Source: Psychrobacter sp. DAB_AL43B
Lineage (GTDB): Bacteria > Pseudomonadota > Gammaproteobacteria > Pseudomonadales > Moraxellaceae
DNA length: 64,000 nucleotides
Direction of reading: 5' to 3'
Assembly: GCF_900168255.1 (NCBI RefSeq)
Contig: NZ_LT799838.1
Location: 3,245,149 to 3,309,148 of the forward strand
The notes under the pieces were generated by a model. That model was not told the DNA's origin and made no database searches. It worked only from the letters and a program-made list of their open reading frames with translations. Made by a program: the position numbers and the translations under genes. Positions 44,223 to 53,001 of this stretch are shown piece by piece; positions within the stretch are counted from its first letter, which is position 1; each line of letters begins with the position of its first letter.

Positions 44223-44242
44223 ATTTCTGTTATAACAGAAAT
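44223..44242. promoter_or_regulatory. Palindromic operator upstream of the desaturase
   Basis: ATTTCTGTTATAACAGAAAT is a perfect 20-bp palindrome 53-72 bp before the desaturase start and just after the regulator gene. It is a likely binding site for that regulator and overlaps a TATAAC that could be a -10 box. Confidence 0.65.
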
Positions 44243-44293
44243 AAATACCTAAATTTTTTATTTTGAATATACTATTCCATCTTTAACAATTAA

Positions 44294-44812
44294 TTATCGA
44301 AGAACTTTTTTAATACTAGCGCCCAATTTGAGGACTTTTTTAAGGATACTTGTGGGTAGTTTGAGCATCTCTGATGACCATGTGGTTAGCGTATCGACAA
44401 ATTCTTGCGTCTCACGAATGCGGGCTTTAACTTCGCTGTTTTCATGCTCAAACTCAGGGCTATCCATCAATTCTTGTAAGAACTGCACCGTTGGCTCCAG
44501 TTCGCGCTTTTGCCTTTCAACGACGATGATACGAGCTAACTCCCAAACATCGGTATTGGTGGTGAAATGGTCACGACGGTCACCCAATATCGAGAGCTTT
44601 TGTACTAATCCCCAATGCTGTAGTTCTTTAATACTGTTTGAAACGTTAGAGCGCGCAACGCCAAGCGTTTCGGTTATTTCTTCAGCATTTAGTGGTTTAC
44701 CGATAATAAATAACAGCGCATGAATCTGTGACATGGTGCGATTAACGCCCCACTGCGAGCCCATTTCACCCCAATGTAAGATAAACTTTTCGGTCACAGG
44801 ATTAAGTTTCAT
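44294..44812 (-). CDS. GbsR/MarR-type transcriptional regulator
   Basis: 172 residues. The winged helix-turn-helix is clear: NRTMSQIHALLFIIGKPLNAEEITETLGVARSNVSNSIKELQHWGLVQKL, then a wing LGDRRDHFTT. The helical C-part (about 95-172) would make the dimer. Family members control osmoprotectant, efflux or lipid genes. The desaturase lies 120 bp downstream on the same strand with a 20-bp palindrome between, so it is the likely target. ATG 44812 (MKLNPVTEKF) is taken as the start, since the 17 residues before it do not resemble the family. Confidence 0.82.
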   Translation of the reverse strand: MKLNPVTEKFILHWGEMGSQWGVNRTMSQIHALLFIIGKPLNAEEITETLGVARSNVSNSIKELQHWGLVQKLSILGDRRDHFTTNTDVWELARIIVVERQKRELEPTVQFLQELMDSPEFEHENSEVKARIRETQEFVDTLTTWSSEMLKLPTSILKKVLKLGASIKKVLR

Positions 44813-44970
44813 AATCAGTATGTACTCGCTATTTTTAATATTTATAACTATTTCATAAAACAATTAATCAGATGAATAATCACTTCAATGACTCATGTTG
44901 CGCTATTCCTTTATTTCTGTCAAGAGTGAAATTATGAAATAGTATTTATTACTTAGTAAATTACTGTGCT

Positions 44971-45600
44971 TTAACGAACAATTAAACCAGTGGTCGCGTC
45001 ACGAATTTGGCTAGGCAAGGTATAGCCTAATGTCTCAGCTTGCAAGTAGCTGATTTGCTCACCAAAATAAGCATATGCTTCAATAAAGTTAATCGCTGGA
45101 GGTTGAGCTGATGGGTTGCAGCTTGTGGAGACTAGCAGTCCGAATGGATTCTGAGTACTGACTAGCTGTTTACATAGTTGACGAATAATAGGATGAGCAA
45201 TCACTCTCACGGCTATCGTCTGGTGCTGCCCCGTTATCCAGGTAGGAATAGTGGTCGCCAATGTCTGCGGGATAGGTAACAACCACGTATGAGCTTGCTT
45301 ATATTTTAGGTCTATATGCTCACTATCTATCTGCCAGCTTTTTAGAATGGGTTTTAGTTGCGCCTCATTTAAAGGGTCTAATAAAGGTGCCAGCCGCTCT
45401 ACACTATCGGTAATAACAATCATACCTTTGGCTTGTGGGCGCTGTTTAATAGCTAAAATACGCTGAACTGCTTTTTTATCGTAAGCGTCACAACCGATAC
45501 CCCACACGCTTTCGGTTGGATAAACGAGCAGCTGTCCTTCTTTGAGCCACTTAGCAGCTTGAATGACAGAATCAGTGATGAATGATTTGGATTGGCTCAT
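44971..45600 (-). CDS. tsaC: Threonylcarbamoyl-AMP synthase (TsaC/YrdC)
   Basis: 209 residues. TsaC makes threonylcarbamoyl-AMP from Thr, bicarbonate and ATP for the t6A37 modification of tRNAs. LLVYPTESVWGIGCDAYDKKAVQRILAIKQRP is the YrdC-fold core, with KGMIVI, HTWLLPIPQTL, ITGQHQTIAVRV and FGLLVSTSCNPSAQPP following. The short form lacks the Sua5 C-domain. ATG 45600 is chosen; an upstream in-frame start would add a non-homologous leader. It lies 128 bp downstream of dprA, as in many gammaproteobacteria. Confidence 0.9.
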   Translation of the reverse strand: MSQSKSFITDSVIQAAKWLKEGQLLVYPTESVWGIGCDAYDKKAVQRILAIKQRPQAKGMIVITDSVERLAPLLDPLNEAQLKPILKSWQIDSEHIDLKYKQAHTWLLPIPQTLATTIPTWITGQHQTIAVRVIAHPIIRQLCKQLVSTQNPFGLLVSTSCNPSAQPPAINFIEAYAYFGEQISYLQAETLGYTLPSQIRDATTGLIVR

Positions 45601-45727
45601 AGCTTGAACGTTCAGGATGATAGAGAAGTAGGCGCTAATCATAGCACAGTAGAAAGACTGACTAAGATAGTGATATTTGGAAATCAGTAGAATACTTTTA
45701 GAAAGTTAAAAGTATTGCAATATAGGA

Positions 45728-46996
45728 CTAAACGCGTAGATAACGCCCGCCATGCACACTGACAATACCCAGTAATTCAAGCTCCATTAATTGTCCAATC
45801 AGCTGCGGTGGCGCAAGCTTGGTAGTTACGATAAGCGCATCTAAATCTTGTCCATGCCAATCAAGCTGCTCATAAACGAGCGTTAGATGCTCAGGCACGA
45901 CAATAGTACTAGGAGGAGATTTGATATTAGAAAGTGGTGGCTGGTTAGCGACTATGGCGGTACTTTTATTTTTATTCGTATATTTAGCAGCTTGGCTATG
46001 ATTCGTTTGAGAGCTATTAGATTCGGTAGTATCTATACTATCCACAATATCTTTTGATTTATGAGAATAACTTTCATAACCCAACTGAGCATTGACGTCC
46101 TCGAGCACCTGCTGCGGATGATAAACCAAAGTCGCGCCTTCACGTATCAAATGATGACAGCCCTCAGCATTACTATTATCAATATGACTAGGAATGGCAA
46201 AGACTTGCTTGCCTTGCTCAGAGGTCAATCTAGCAGTAATCAGCGAGCCACTTTGAATCGTAGCTTCTGTCACAATAGTCGCGAGGCTCAATCCAGCAAC
46301 CAAACGGTTGCGCCGTGGAAAGGTATGTTTATGCGGCTGGGTATGCGGTAACAGCTCACTGATAATGCAGCCGCCTTGCTCGATAATCTGAGAAAACAAC
46401 TTATCATGATGGTTGGGATAATTGACATCGATACCGGTACCCATGACGCCAATAGTACGACCTTGATATTCAGAATCTACCTGCGCCAATGCGCCAAGAT
46501 GAGCGCGTTTATCCACGCCCATAGCCAAACCACTGGTGACGATATAACCCGCCTGCGCTAAATATTGTGCCATATCAAAGGTAGTTTTTTGCGCATGTGC
46601 GGTAGGTTTTCGGCTACCGACGATAGCGATTTGTGCTTGATTCAGACGCGACTTATCACCACGATAAAATAATAATGGCGGTGGGTCATAGATTGCTAGC
46701 AATTGCGCAGGATAGTCAGGATGATCGGCAAATAGTAGACCATAACGCCCCTCTATTAATGCTTGCTGAATTGTATCGATAATGGCGCGCGTTTGCTCTG
46801 GCTGTTCATGACGGGCAATATGAGTATGATGAATACCCAACTGCCGCCATGCTTCTGCTTTCGCCTGCCAAGCAAGCTCTGCTGCACCAAAAGAAGTAAT
46901 AAGCTTATGATAAGCAGATAATGACGCATTTACCTCAGACCACAGTGCCAGTACTGCGCGCTGATGATCTGATAAAGAAAGGGAGGATGCCGTCAT
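45728..46996 (-). CDS. dprA: DNA processing protein DprA
   Basis: 422 residues. DprA loads RecA on incoming single-stranded DNA during natural transformation. The extended Rossmann core has YPAQLLAIYDPPPLLFYRGD, VGSRKPTAHAQKT, SGLAMGVDKRAHLGAL, MGTGIDVNYPNHHDKLF, SELLPHTQPHKHTFPRRNRLVAGLS and QGKQVFAIPSHIDNSNAEGCHHLIREGA. A 50-residue low-complexity linker (S, T, N, K) leads to the winged-helix C-domain. ATG 46996 is used (a GTG at 47002 is possible). It is intact, in contrast to the broken comM. Confidence 0.94.
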   Translation of the reverse strand: MTASSLSLSDHQRAVLALWSEVNASLSAYHKLITSFGAAELAWQAKAEAWRQLGIHHTHIARHEQPEQTRAIIDTIQQALIEGRYGLLFADHPDYPAQLLAIYDPPPLLFYRGDKSRLNQAQIAIVGSRKPTAHAQKTTFDMAQYLAQAGYIVTSGLAMGVDKRAHLGALAQVDSEYQGRTIGVMGTGIDVNYPNHHDKLFSQIIEQGGCIISELLPHTQPHKHTFPRRNRLVAGLSLATIVTEATIQSGSLITARLTSEQGKQVFAIPSHIDNSNAEGCHHLIREGATLVYHPQQVLEDVNAQLGYESYSHKSKDIVDSIDTTESNSSQTNHSQAAKYTNKNKSTAIVANQPPLSNIKSPPSTIVVPEHLTLVYEQLDWHGQDLDALIVTTKLAPPQLIGQLMELELLGIVSVHGGRYLRV

Positions 46997-47056
46997 AATC
47001 ACTTAGCTCGTATAGGCGGACTTAGAGTTACTTTCAAAAACAAGCTTTATATATGC

Positions 47057-48154
47057 TTATAAATAAGCAGGTGGCAGTAGCTGATCACCAACGCTGAGAG
47101 GTAGCTCCGACTCAAGCACATAAGCGTAGCTGATATTATCAAAGGTGTTGAATACCATCACCATGCCAGTAGGCTCACTCGGCAAGCGTACAGGCGTATC
47201 ATTGTCTTTGATATCGCGTATGACCGCCCCTTTTTGATAAACGGTTAACACATCGCCCGGTTTGGCACCGTGCGTGCTACCTAAGTTAATAGCAACCACA
47301 CTACCCTTGGCAGCTGAACTGATAGAATCCATGACGCGGACGATCATACCACCGCGATTGACAGTAGCAGGCGTAGGATAAAACACTGGCGGGATAGCAT
47401 TATCAAGCTCAACAAAAACCCGATCACCTTCACGCACTTCTTTACCGTAACTGTCGATAAGCTGCAAGCTCGTAACGCCATTGGTTTCTGTAGAAGTGAC
47501 CAAGCCAGTCGCTACCTGTGTGACTTCTAAACCTATAACTTTTTGAGTCTTAGGCTCAACATACATCTCGCCTTCACGATAGATGCCATAACGCTGACCA
47601 ACGATAAGTGGCACGCCTTTGGCATAGACTTTATCACCACTTGCGGTGATTAAGTTACCCTTTTTAGAGGCCAATATATATGGTGTGGTATTAAAATCTT
47701 GCGGATTGACAATAATGGTTTTATCAAGCCAATGCTGAATAGCAGACCATGGAATAGGCGGAATGCTATTGACCGATGAGGTAACAGCAACCGTGCTGGC
47801 AACCACATTACCTGTTAGTTGTTTTTCGACCCCAGCACAACCTTCGCCAGTGTCCACACCAATCAACGTCTTACCTTGAATCACACATAGAATCAGAATA
47901 TCATTAGGATAAATGAGATTGGGATTTTTGATTTGCTTATTGGTTGCCCAAATCTCTTTCCAGCGCCATGGACTGTCTAAATAGCGTCCTGATATATCCC
48001 ATAAAGTATCGCCTTTTTTGACAATGTAGCGATTGGGTGCATCTGCCTTGATTGTTGGCGGTGGATTATTAGCGTGGGCAGTGCTCATCAGCATTGCACC
48101 ACTAAAGGTCGTAACCAATAGCGCTTTTACGATATTTTTTAAGCTCATCTTCAT
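47057..48154 (-). CDS. LysM-domain periplasmic protein
   Basis: 365 residues. A signal peptide (ALLVTTFSGAMLMSTAHA) is followed by a LysM domain, YIVKKGDTLWDISGRYLDSPWRWKEIWATNKQIKNPNLIYPNDIL (about 41-90), which binds peptidoglycan glycan strands. The remaining 270 residues are beta-rich (VYAKGVPLIVGQRYGIYREGEMYVEP and similar), typical of the LysM protein found beside dprA in many proteobacteria. ATG 48154 is used because it starts the signal peptide. It lies upstream of dprA in the same direction, 60 bp apart. Confidence 0.88.
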   Translation of the reverse strand: MKMSLKNIVKALLVTTFSGAMLMSTAHANNPPPTIKADAPNRYIVKKGDTLWDISGRYLDSPWRWKEIWATNKQIKNPNLIYPNDILILCVIQGKTLIGVDTGEGCAGVEKQLTGNVVASTVAVTSSVNSIPPIPWSAIQHWLDKTIIVNPQDFNTTPYILASKKGNLITASGDKVYAKGVPLIVGQRYGIYREGEMYVEPKTQKVIGLEVTQVATGLVTSTETNGVTSLQLIDSYGKEVREGDRVFVELDNAIPPVFYPTPATVNRGGMIVRVMDSISSAAKGSVVAINLGSTHGAKPGDVLTVYQKGAVIRDIKDNDTPVRLPSEPTGMVMVFNTFDNISYAYVLESELPLSVGDQLLPPAYL

Positions 48155-48504
48155 TGTTATATCCACAATATGTAACGCTGTTAGCGCCATAATTACCGGT
48201 ATTTAAGCCTATTAATTACTCTGAATACTTTATCATTATTTAAAAAACAATGATAAAAACTAAGAGCATTATTGACTGACAGTACCGTTATCATAACGTC
48301 TATAGAGCAGCTATTTAGTGTCATTGACTGATGTGATTGACGGGTATGATTGCTAAAAAAGCGTCTAGAACAATAATGACTCGCCGACGCTATTTCTAAT
48401 ATTACAATTATATCTACCATAACACAATCATAAACACTTTATTACAATAGCGTAACCTTTAATTGGATATTAATCTTAATAAGCTATGTGAATATCTAGA
48501 GCTG
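48155..48504. other. Gap between thrC and the LysM gene
   Basis: About 350 bp, AT-rich. A 75-codon leftward open frame at 48193-48420 has poor composition and no ribosome-binding site; I see no gene here. Confidence 0.45.
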
Positions 48505-49926
48505 TTAAGCTGGATTTGGCGTGACGTGCTGACGGATTTGCTTGGCGACTAACTCAGCGTTATTATCCAGTATCACCACATATTGCGGTAAACTTTCCAA
48601 CCCTTCTGTATGAGCTGGGCGGGCAATATCTATTTGACCAATTGCTTCGATGATAGTCTCAGCAAACTTCACTGGAAGTGCCGTCTCTGCACAAACAATC
48701 ACTTCGCCCTCTTGCCGCAGCTCTTTAGCAACCTTTATGCCATCCGCAGTATGCGGGTCTACCAGCTCACCGTACTGCTCATAAAGCGTTTTGATAGTGT
48801 CTAGTCGATCACCATGAGTAGATTTACCAGCGGCAAAACCATAACGCGTGTTGACCGCTTGCATCAAGTCAGATAAATTAAAGCCTTGACCCGACTTTAC
48901 GCCTTCAAATAACTCTTTAACACGGGTACTATCTTTATCGAGTAATAAATATACAAAACGTTCAAAGTTAGAGGCTTTAGAGATATCCATCGATGGGCTT
49001 GAGGTTACATAGGTTTTATCGGTCGGACGCGGCTGGTAAGCACCCTGGTTAAAGAAGTCATTGAGCACGTCGTTTTCGTTAGTCGCAACGATTAAACGCT
49101 CAATTGGTAAGCCCATCTCGCGGGCGATGTGACCAGCGCAAATATTACCAAAATTCCCTGACGGTACGCTAAAGCTGACTTTTTCATTGTTGTTTGAAGT
49201 CACGGCGAAGTAGGCTTTAAAGTAGTAGACAATCTGCGCCAGTATGCGACCCCAGTTGATAGAGTTCACTGTACCTAAGTTATAAGCCGCTTTAAATTCA
49301 GCATCTTGTTGTAAAGCTTTGACAATATCTTGGCAATCATCAAACATACCATCGATAGCGATATTATGGATATTATCGTCTGTTAAACTATACATCTGCG
49401 CGCGCTGAAATTCACTCATCTTGCCATGCGGCGATAGCATAAAGACTTCGATATTATCTTTACCACGCAAGGCGTATTCTGCCGCACTACCGGTATCACC
49501 ACTGGTCGCGCCGATGATGGTAATACGTGCATCTTTTCTTTTAAGCACATATTCAAAGGCATTGCCTAAGAACTGCATGGCTACATCTTTAAACGCCAAT
49601 GTTGGACCGTTCGATAAACCTAGAATATATAAATTATCTTCGAGCTTGCGTACAGGAACAATCTCTTCACTACCAAATATATCAGCGGTATAAGTACGTT
49701 CAATAATATCTTGTAAGTCAGCCACAGGAATATCGGTCGCAAAGCGCTGCATAATCGCCATGGCAAGCTGTGGATAGCTAAGCGAGCGCCACTCATCAAG
49801 CGTCGCACTATCAATGCTTGGATAATGCTCAGGCAGCATCAGACCACCGTCCGGTGCAAGACCCATCAAGAGTACATCACTAAAATCCATCGGCGCTGTC
49901 TGACCACGGGTACTGATATATTTCAT
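48505..49926 (-). CDS. thrC: Threonine synthase
   Basis: 473 residues. ThrC converts O-phosphohomoserine to threonine with PLP. The N-terminal KYISTRGQTAPMDFSDVLLMGLAPDGGLMLPE is the family signature. NGPTLAFKDVAMQFLG holds the PLP lysine, and ATSGDTGSAAEYAL, SVPSGNFGNICAGHIAREMGLP and VCAETALPVKF follow. The length fits the longer (class II) ThrC. AGGA precedes the ATG. Monocistronic, between rsmB and the LysM gene. Confidence 0.96.
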   Translation of the reverse strand: MKYISTRGQTAPMDFSDVLLMGLAPDGGLMLPEHYPSIDSATLDEWRSLSYPQLAMAIMQRFATDIPVADLQDIIERTYTADIFGSEEIVPVRKLEDNLYILGLSNGPTLAFKDVAMQFLGNAFEYVLKRKDARITIIGATSGDTGSAAEYALRGKDNIEVFMLSPHGKMSEFQRAQMYSLTDDNIHNIAIDGMFDDCQDIVKALQQDAEFKAAYNLGTVNSINWGRILAQIVYYFKAYFAVTSNNNEKVSFSVPSGNFGNICAGHIAREMGLPIERLIVATNENDVLNDFFNQGAYQPRPTDKTYVTSSPSMDISKASNFERFVYLLLDKDSTRVKELFEGVKSGQGFNLSDLMQAVNTRYGFAAGKSTHGDRLDTIKTLYEQYGELVDPHTADGIKVAKELRQEGEVIVCAETALPVKFAETIIEAIGQIDIARPAHTEGLESLPQYVVILDNNAELVAKQIRQHVTPNPA

Positions 49927-49971
49927 TAGATTGTCCTGTCTACAATAATGTTGTTCAATATTTAAAACGGT

Positions 49972-51555
49972 TTATTCAGCAGTTTTGTGCAGCAAGGCAT
50001 AATAAAAACCATCACCACTGTTGCTATCAATAGGCAAGCATTGACGACCAATAGCTTGCGCGATACCCCAGCTGCAATCTTCGCTAAATTCAATCGCTAC
50101 TGCATCATCATGATGACTAACAAAGTCCTGCATTTGCTCGACGTTTTCTTGCTTTAAAATAGAGCATGTCACATACAGCAGATAACCACCGGCTTTCAAT
50201 TGTGGCCATAAGTTATGCAAAATATCTGCTTGTAATAATGCGGTTTGCTCGACATCTTCTTCGGTACGCAAGATACTGATATCAGGGTGACGGCGAATCA
50301 CGCCAGTCGCTGTACAAGGTGAATCAAGTAATATAGCGTCAAATACGGGTTCGTTTTTATCTTTTTTACCAGCGCCTTGCCATCTGGTGGCATCGGCACA
50401 GACAATTTTTAGCTCAATTTCTTTTTTAGATTGCTGTAAATCTTGCTGTGTTAAATTCAGGCGCTGTAAATTTTCATAAATACGCTCAATACGCGGCGCT
50501 TCATTATCGATAGCGGTTAGCTTGATTTTAGAAATCGTAGACGTTACTTCTGCATCGCTTTGTTTCACGTGAAACAAAGGCGACTGCTCAGCTGAGCTTA
50601 TGAGTTCTAACCAATGAGCAAGCTTACCACCAGGTGCTGCGCAAGCATCTAAAATATGCAGCTCGGCATTTTTAGTGTCGCTATTAGCGCTGTCAGCATT
50701 ATCATTCTCAGCGCTAATCTTATTCATCAAAGCTTTATGAATAAGTGGTGCAGCAAGCTGAGCATGCATATCTTGCACGCTGGCAGCACCTTCAGCGAAT
50801 TGTGGCAAAGCGCTGACTGCTGTACTTTGATGTAGTCTTAGACCTTTGGTTGATAGAGCCATAGATATAGCTGCATCTGACGAGTTAGGTAAGTTAAAAC
50901 CGCTCGTTAGCTCAACTAAATCCGCCTCAATCTCTGTCTCTACCAATGCTTGCTGATAGCTATCGACAGAAGTAATAGAAGCATTCACACGTAAAAACAT
51001 GGGCGCAGGTTGACGTAAACCTTGCATCAGATCGTCATACTCGTCACTCCAATCTTGCTTGAGCTGATAGGCAAGCCAATTAGGTAAGCTGTGTTTTTTA
51101 TCACACTTCTTACGGAATTTACTTGGGTTCTTAGCGACTTTACGCAAGATGGCATTAATTAAACCAGTAGCATGAGCAAACCCAATTTCTTTCGCTGCTT
51201 CAACCGTTTCATGAATCGCCGCATGATCCGCCACTTCTAAGTATAACAATTGCACCAAACCTACTTGAATAGTGGTACGAACTTCTTTTTCATCAATGGA
51301 GTTATCAGCCAGACTATCCAGTAGGCGCTCAAGGGCATACCATTGACGCAACGTGGTTAGTAGCAACGCATGGGCAAAACCTTTGTCACCATCGTGCAGA
51401 CTGTTTAATAATGGGTCAAGAACGCTTGCGAGTGATTGACCGTTTTGAATAGCCAGTAAAGTTCGAATCACGCGGACGCGGACGCTACCATTCATAATAA
51501 GGTTGCTTGACGGTTTAAGTTTATTATTTCTAGGCGCAGTGCTGGTTTGTCTCAT
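49972..51555 (-). CDS. rsmB: 16S rRNA m5C967 methyltransferase RsmB
   Basis: 527 residues. RsmB (Sun) methylates C967 of 16S rRNA. The N-terminal NusB-like RNA-binding domain (VRVIRTLLAIQNGQSLASVL to LRKVAKNPSKFRKK) is followed by the SAM domain: LDACAAPGGKLAHWLEL (motif I), AILLDSPCTATGVIRRHPDI with the first Cys, and YVTCSILKQENVEQM with the catalytic Cys. Two inserts (about 255-295 and 315-345) make it roughly 100 residues longer than E. coli RsmB. The second carries a perfect parS sequence in its codons. Confidence 0.94.
   Translation of the reverse strand: MRQTSTAPRNNKLKPSSNLIMNGSVRVRVIRTLLAIQNGQSLASVLDPLLNSLHDGDKGFAHALLLTTLRQWYALERLLDSLADNSIDEKEVRTTIQVGLVQLLYLEVADHAAIHETVEAAKEIGFAHATGLINAILRKVAKNPSKFRKKCDKKHSLPNWLAYQLKQDWSDEYDDLMQGLRQPAPMFLRVNASITSVDSYQQALVETEIEADLVELTSGFNLPNSSDAAISMALSTKGLRLHQSTAVSALPQFAEGAASVQDMHAQLAAPLIHKALMNKISAENDNADSANSDTKNAELHILDACAAPGGKLAHWLELISSAEQSPLFHVKQSDAEVTSTISKIKLTAIDNEAPRIERIYENLQRLNLTQQDLQQSKKEIELKIVCADATRWQGAGKKDKNEPVFDAILLDSPCTATGVIRRHPDISILRTEEDVEQTALLQADILHNLWPQLKAGGYLLYVTCSILKQENVEQMQDFVSHHDDAVAIEFSEDCSWGIAQAIGRQCLPIDSNSGDGFYYALLHKTAE
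50561..50576. promoter_or_regulatory. parS site (ParB binding), perfect consensus
   Basis: TGTTTCACGTGAAACA, identical to the bacterial parS consensus, inside the rsmB coding region. Confidence 0.85.
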
Positions 51556-51630
51556 TAAATTGGATTTCCTTGACGTATGATGAATAGCGTCTTGTGCAAG
51601 TTGGGTTATTTATAAGTAAAGTAGATTAAA

Positions 51631-52755
51631 TTATTTCGGATCTGTCGTGAACTGGTCACCATCGTTTAGCTGATTGCCATGACAAATCTGCTCAGCCGTC
51701 ATCGGCTTACCACCAGCAAACTGTAAATTGGTTATGGCTAAAGTACTGGCCAGTTGCCCATCAGCAGGAGTTGTATTATTAGTAGTTTGCTCAGCATTAT
51801 TTTCTTTGCCACAGGCAACTAAAATCGCTTTACGCCCAACACTGATAACGGTACCAGCAGGCTTCTCAGTTTGCTGTGAGGCATTAACAGGCAAGCTGGC
51901 TAATATTTTAACGCGCTGCCCTGCTAAGAAAGTGTAAGCACCCGGCCATGGTGTCAATCCACGGATTTGCCGCTCAATCACAGTAGCAGGTTGCCCCCAA
52001 TTAATTTCGCCTTCAGTTTTGACCAATTTTTCAGCATAATTAGCTTGGCTGTCATCTTGAGCAATAGCCTGTGCTTGATAGTTGGCTAAGTCCTGTAGCA
52101 CCGTACTGATAGCGGTCGCGCCAAGAGCAGCCATCTTATCATGTAGGCTGGCAGCCGTATCATTAGCCTCAATACTGGCGCTGACTTTATAAAGCATGTC
52201 ACCCGTATCCAGCCCTTTATCCATCTGCATAATAGTAATGCCTGTCTCATCATCGCCAGCCAATAGTGCACGATGAATCGGCGCTGCACCGCGCCAGCGC
52301 GGCAATAATGAAGCATGAATATTTAGGCAACCATAAGTAGGCGTGGTTAACACCCCAATAGGTAAAATGAGTCCATAAGCAGCTACAATCATGAGATCTG
52401 GCTTATAAGTACGCAAGGTCTGCCGCGCCGCCAACCCTTCTGTGCTCGATTTTTTAAAGGTAAGAGGTTGCTCAACGGCGATATCATGCGCCAATGCCAC
52501 TTGCTTTACGGCAGAAGCAGCCAGTTTTTGTCCACGTCCTGCCTTGCGATCAGGCTGCGTATAGACGGCGACGATGTCTATATTGAGCGCTTCTTGCTGC
52601 TTAATTAATGCCTCAAGGCTGATAGCAGCAAACTCCGGAGTACCAGCAAATACCACTCTTAACGGGTTATTACGCTGCAGCTCGTCAGCAATCGTTGTTT
52701 GCTGAGTTTTAGTAGTATCAAAGGTTGAATCAGGGGCGCAAGCAAGTGTCGTCAT
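51631..52755 (-). CDS. fmt: Methionyl-tRNA formyltransferase
   Basis: 374 residues. Fmt formylates initiator Met-tRNA using 10-formyl-THF. RVVFAGTPEFAAISLEALI starts the hydrolase-like fold. LLPRWRGAAPIHRALLAGDDETGITIMQMDKGLDTGDML carries the catalytic Asn/His/Asp region, and GEINWGQPATVIERQIRGLTPWPGAYTFL leads to the OB-like C-domain. A 30-residue N-terminal extension and an N/T/Q-rich insert (about 317-332) make it longer than the usual 315 residues. It lies upstream of rsmB in the common fmt-rsmB order. Confidence 0.95.
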   Translation of the reverse strand: MTTLACAPDSTFDTTKTQQTTIADELQRNNPLRVVFAGTPEFAAISLEALIKQQEALNIDIVAVYTQPDRKAGRGQKLAASAVKQVALAHDIAVEQPLTFKKSSTEGLAARQTLRTYKPDLMIVAAYGLILPIGVLTTPTYGCLNIHASLLPRWRGAAPIHRALLAGDDETGITIMQMDKGLDTGDMLYKVSASIEANDTAASLHDKMAALGATAISTVLQDLANYQAQAIAQDDSQANYAEKLVKTEGEINWGQPATVIERQIRGLTPWPGAYTFLAGQRVKILASLPVNASQQTEKPAGTVISVGRKAILVACGKENNAEQTTNNTTPADGQLASTLAITNLQFAGGKPMTAEQICHGNQLNDGDQFTTDPK

Positions 52756-53001
52756 AGTTAGGCATTATTGATAAGTAATTGCCCTATTATAGGTGAGTTT
52801 GTAGTGTTGTGCCATGATTGTAATAGCCTCAATCAAGCGCTACTAATGACGCTATTTATCTTTATAATAGCAATAAGACCTCGTCTCATTTTTTGAATTG
52901 TCATATAGCACTTATTTATCCATTAAGGAGTGACAAGCAAATTTAACAGAGATATCGAAAATTCACTATATGCCATCATGCCGACTTAAGGTCATGCCTT
53001 T

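Noticed and set aside
45691..45716. Terminator after dprA
   Set aside because: The 10-bp arms AATACTTTTA/TAAAAGTATT are nearly all A-T and no T-tract follows in the direction of transcription.
48193..48420. 75-codon leftward open frame between thrC and the LysM gene
   Set aside because: Cys/Ser/His-heavy composition, no ribosome-binding site, no family resemblance.
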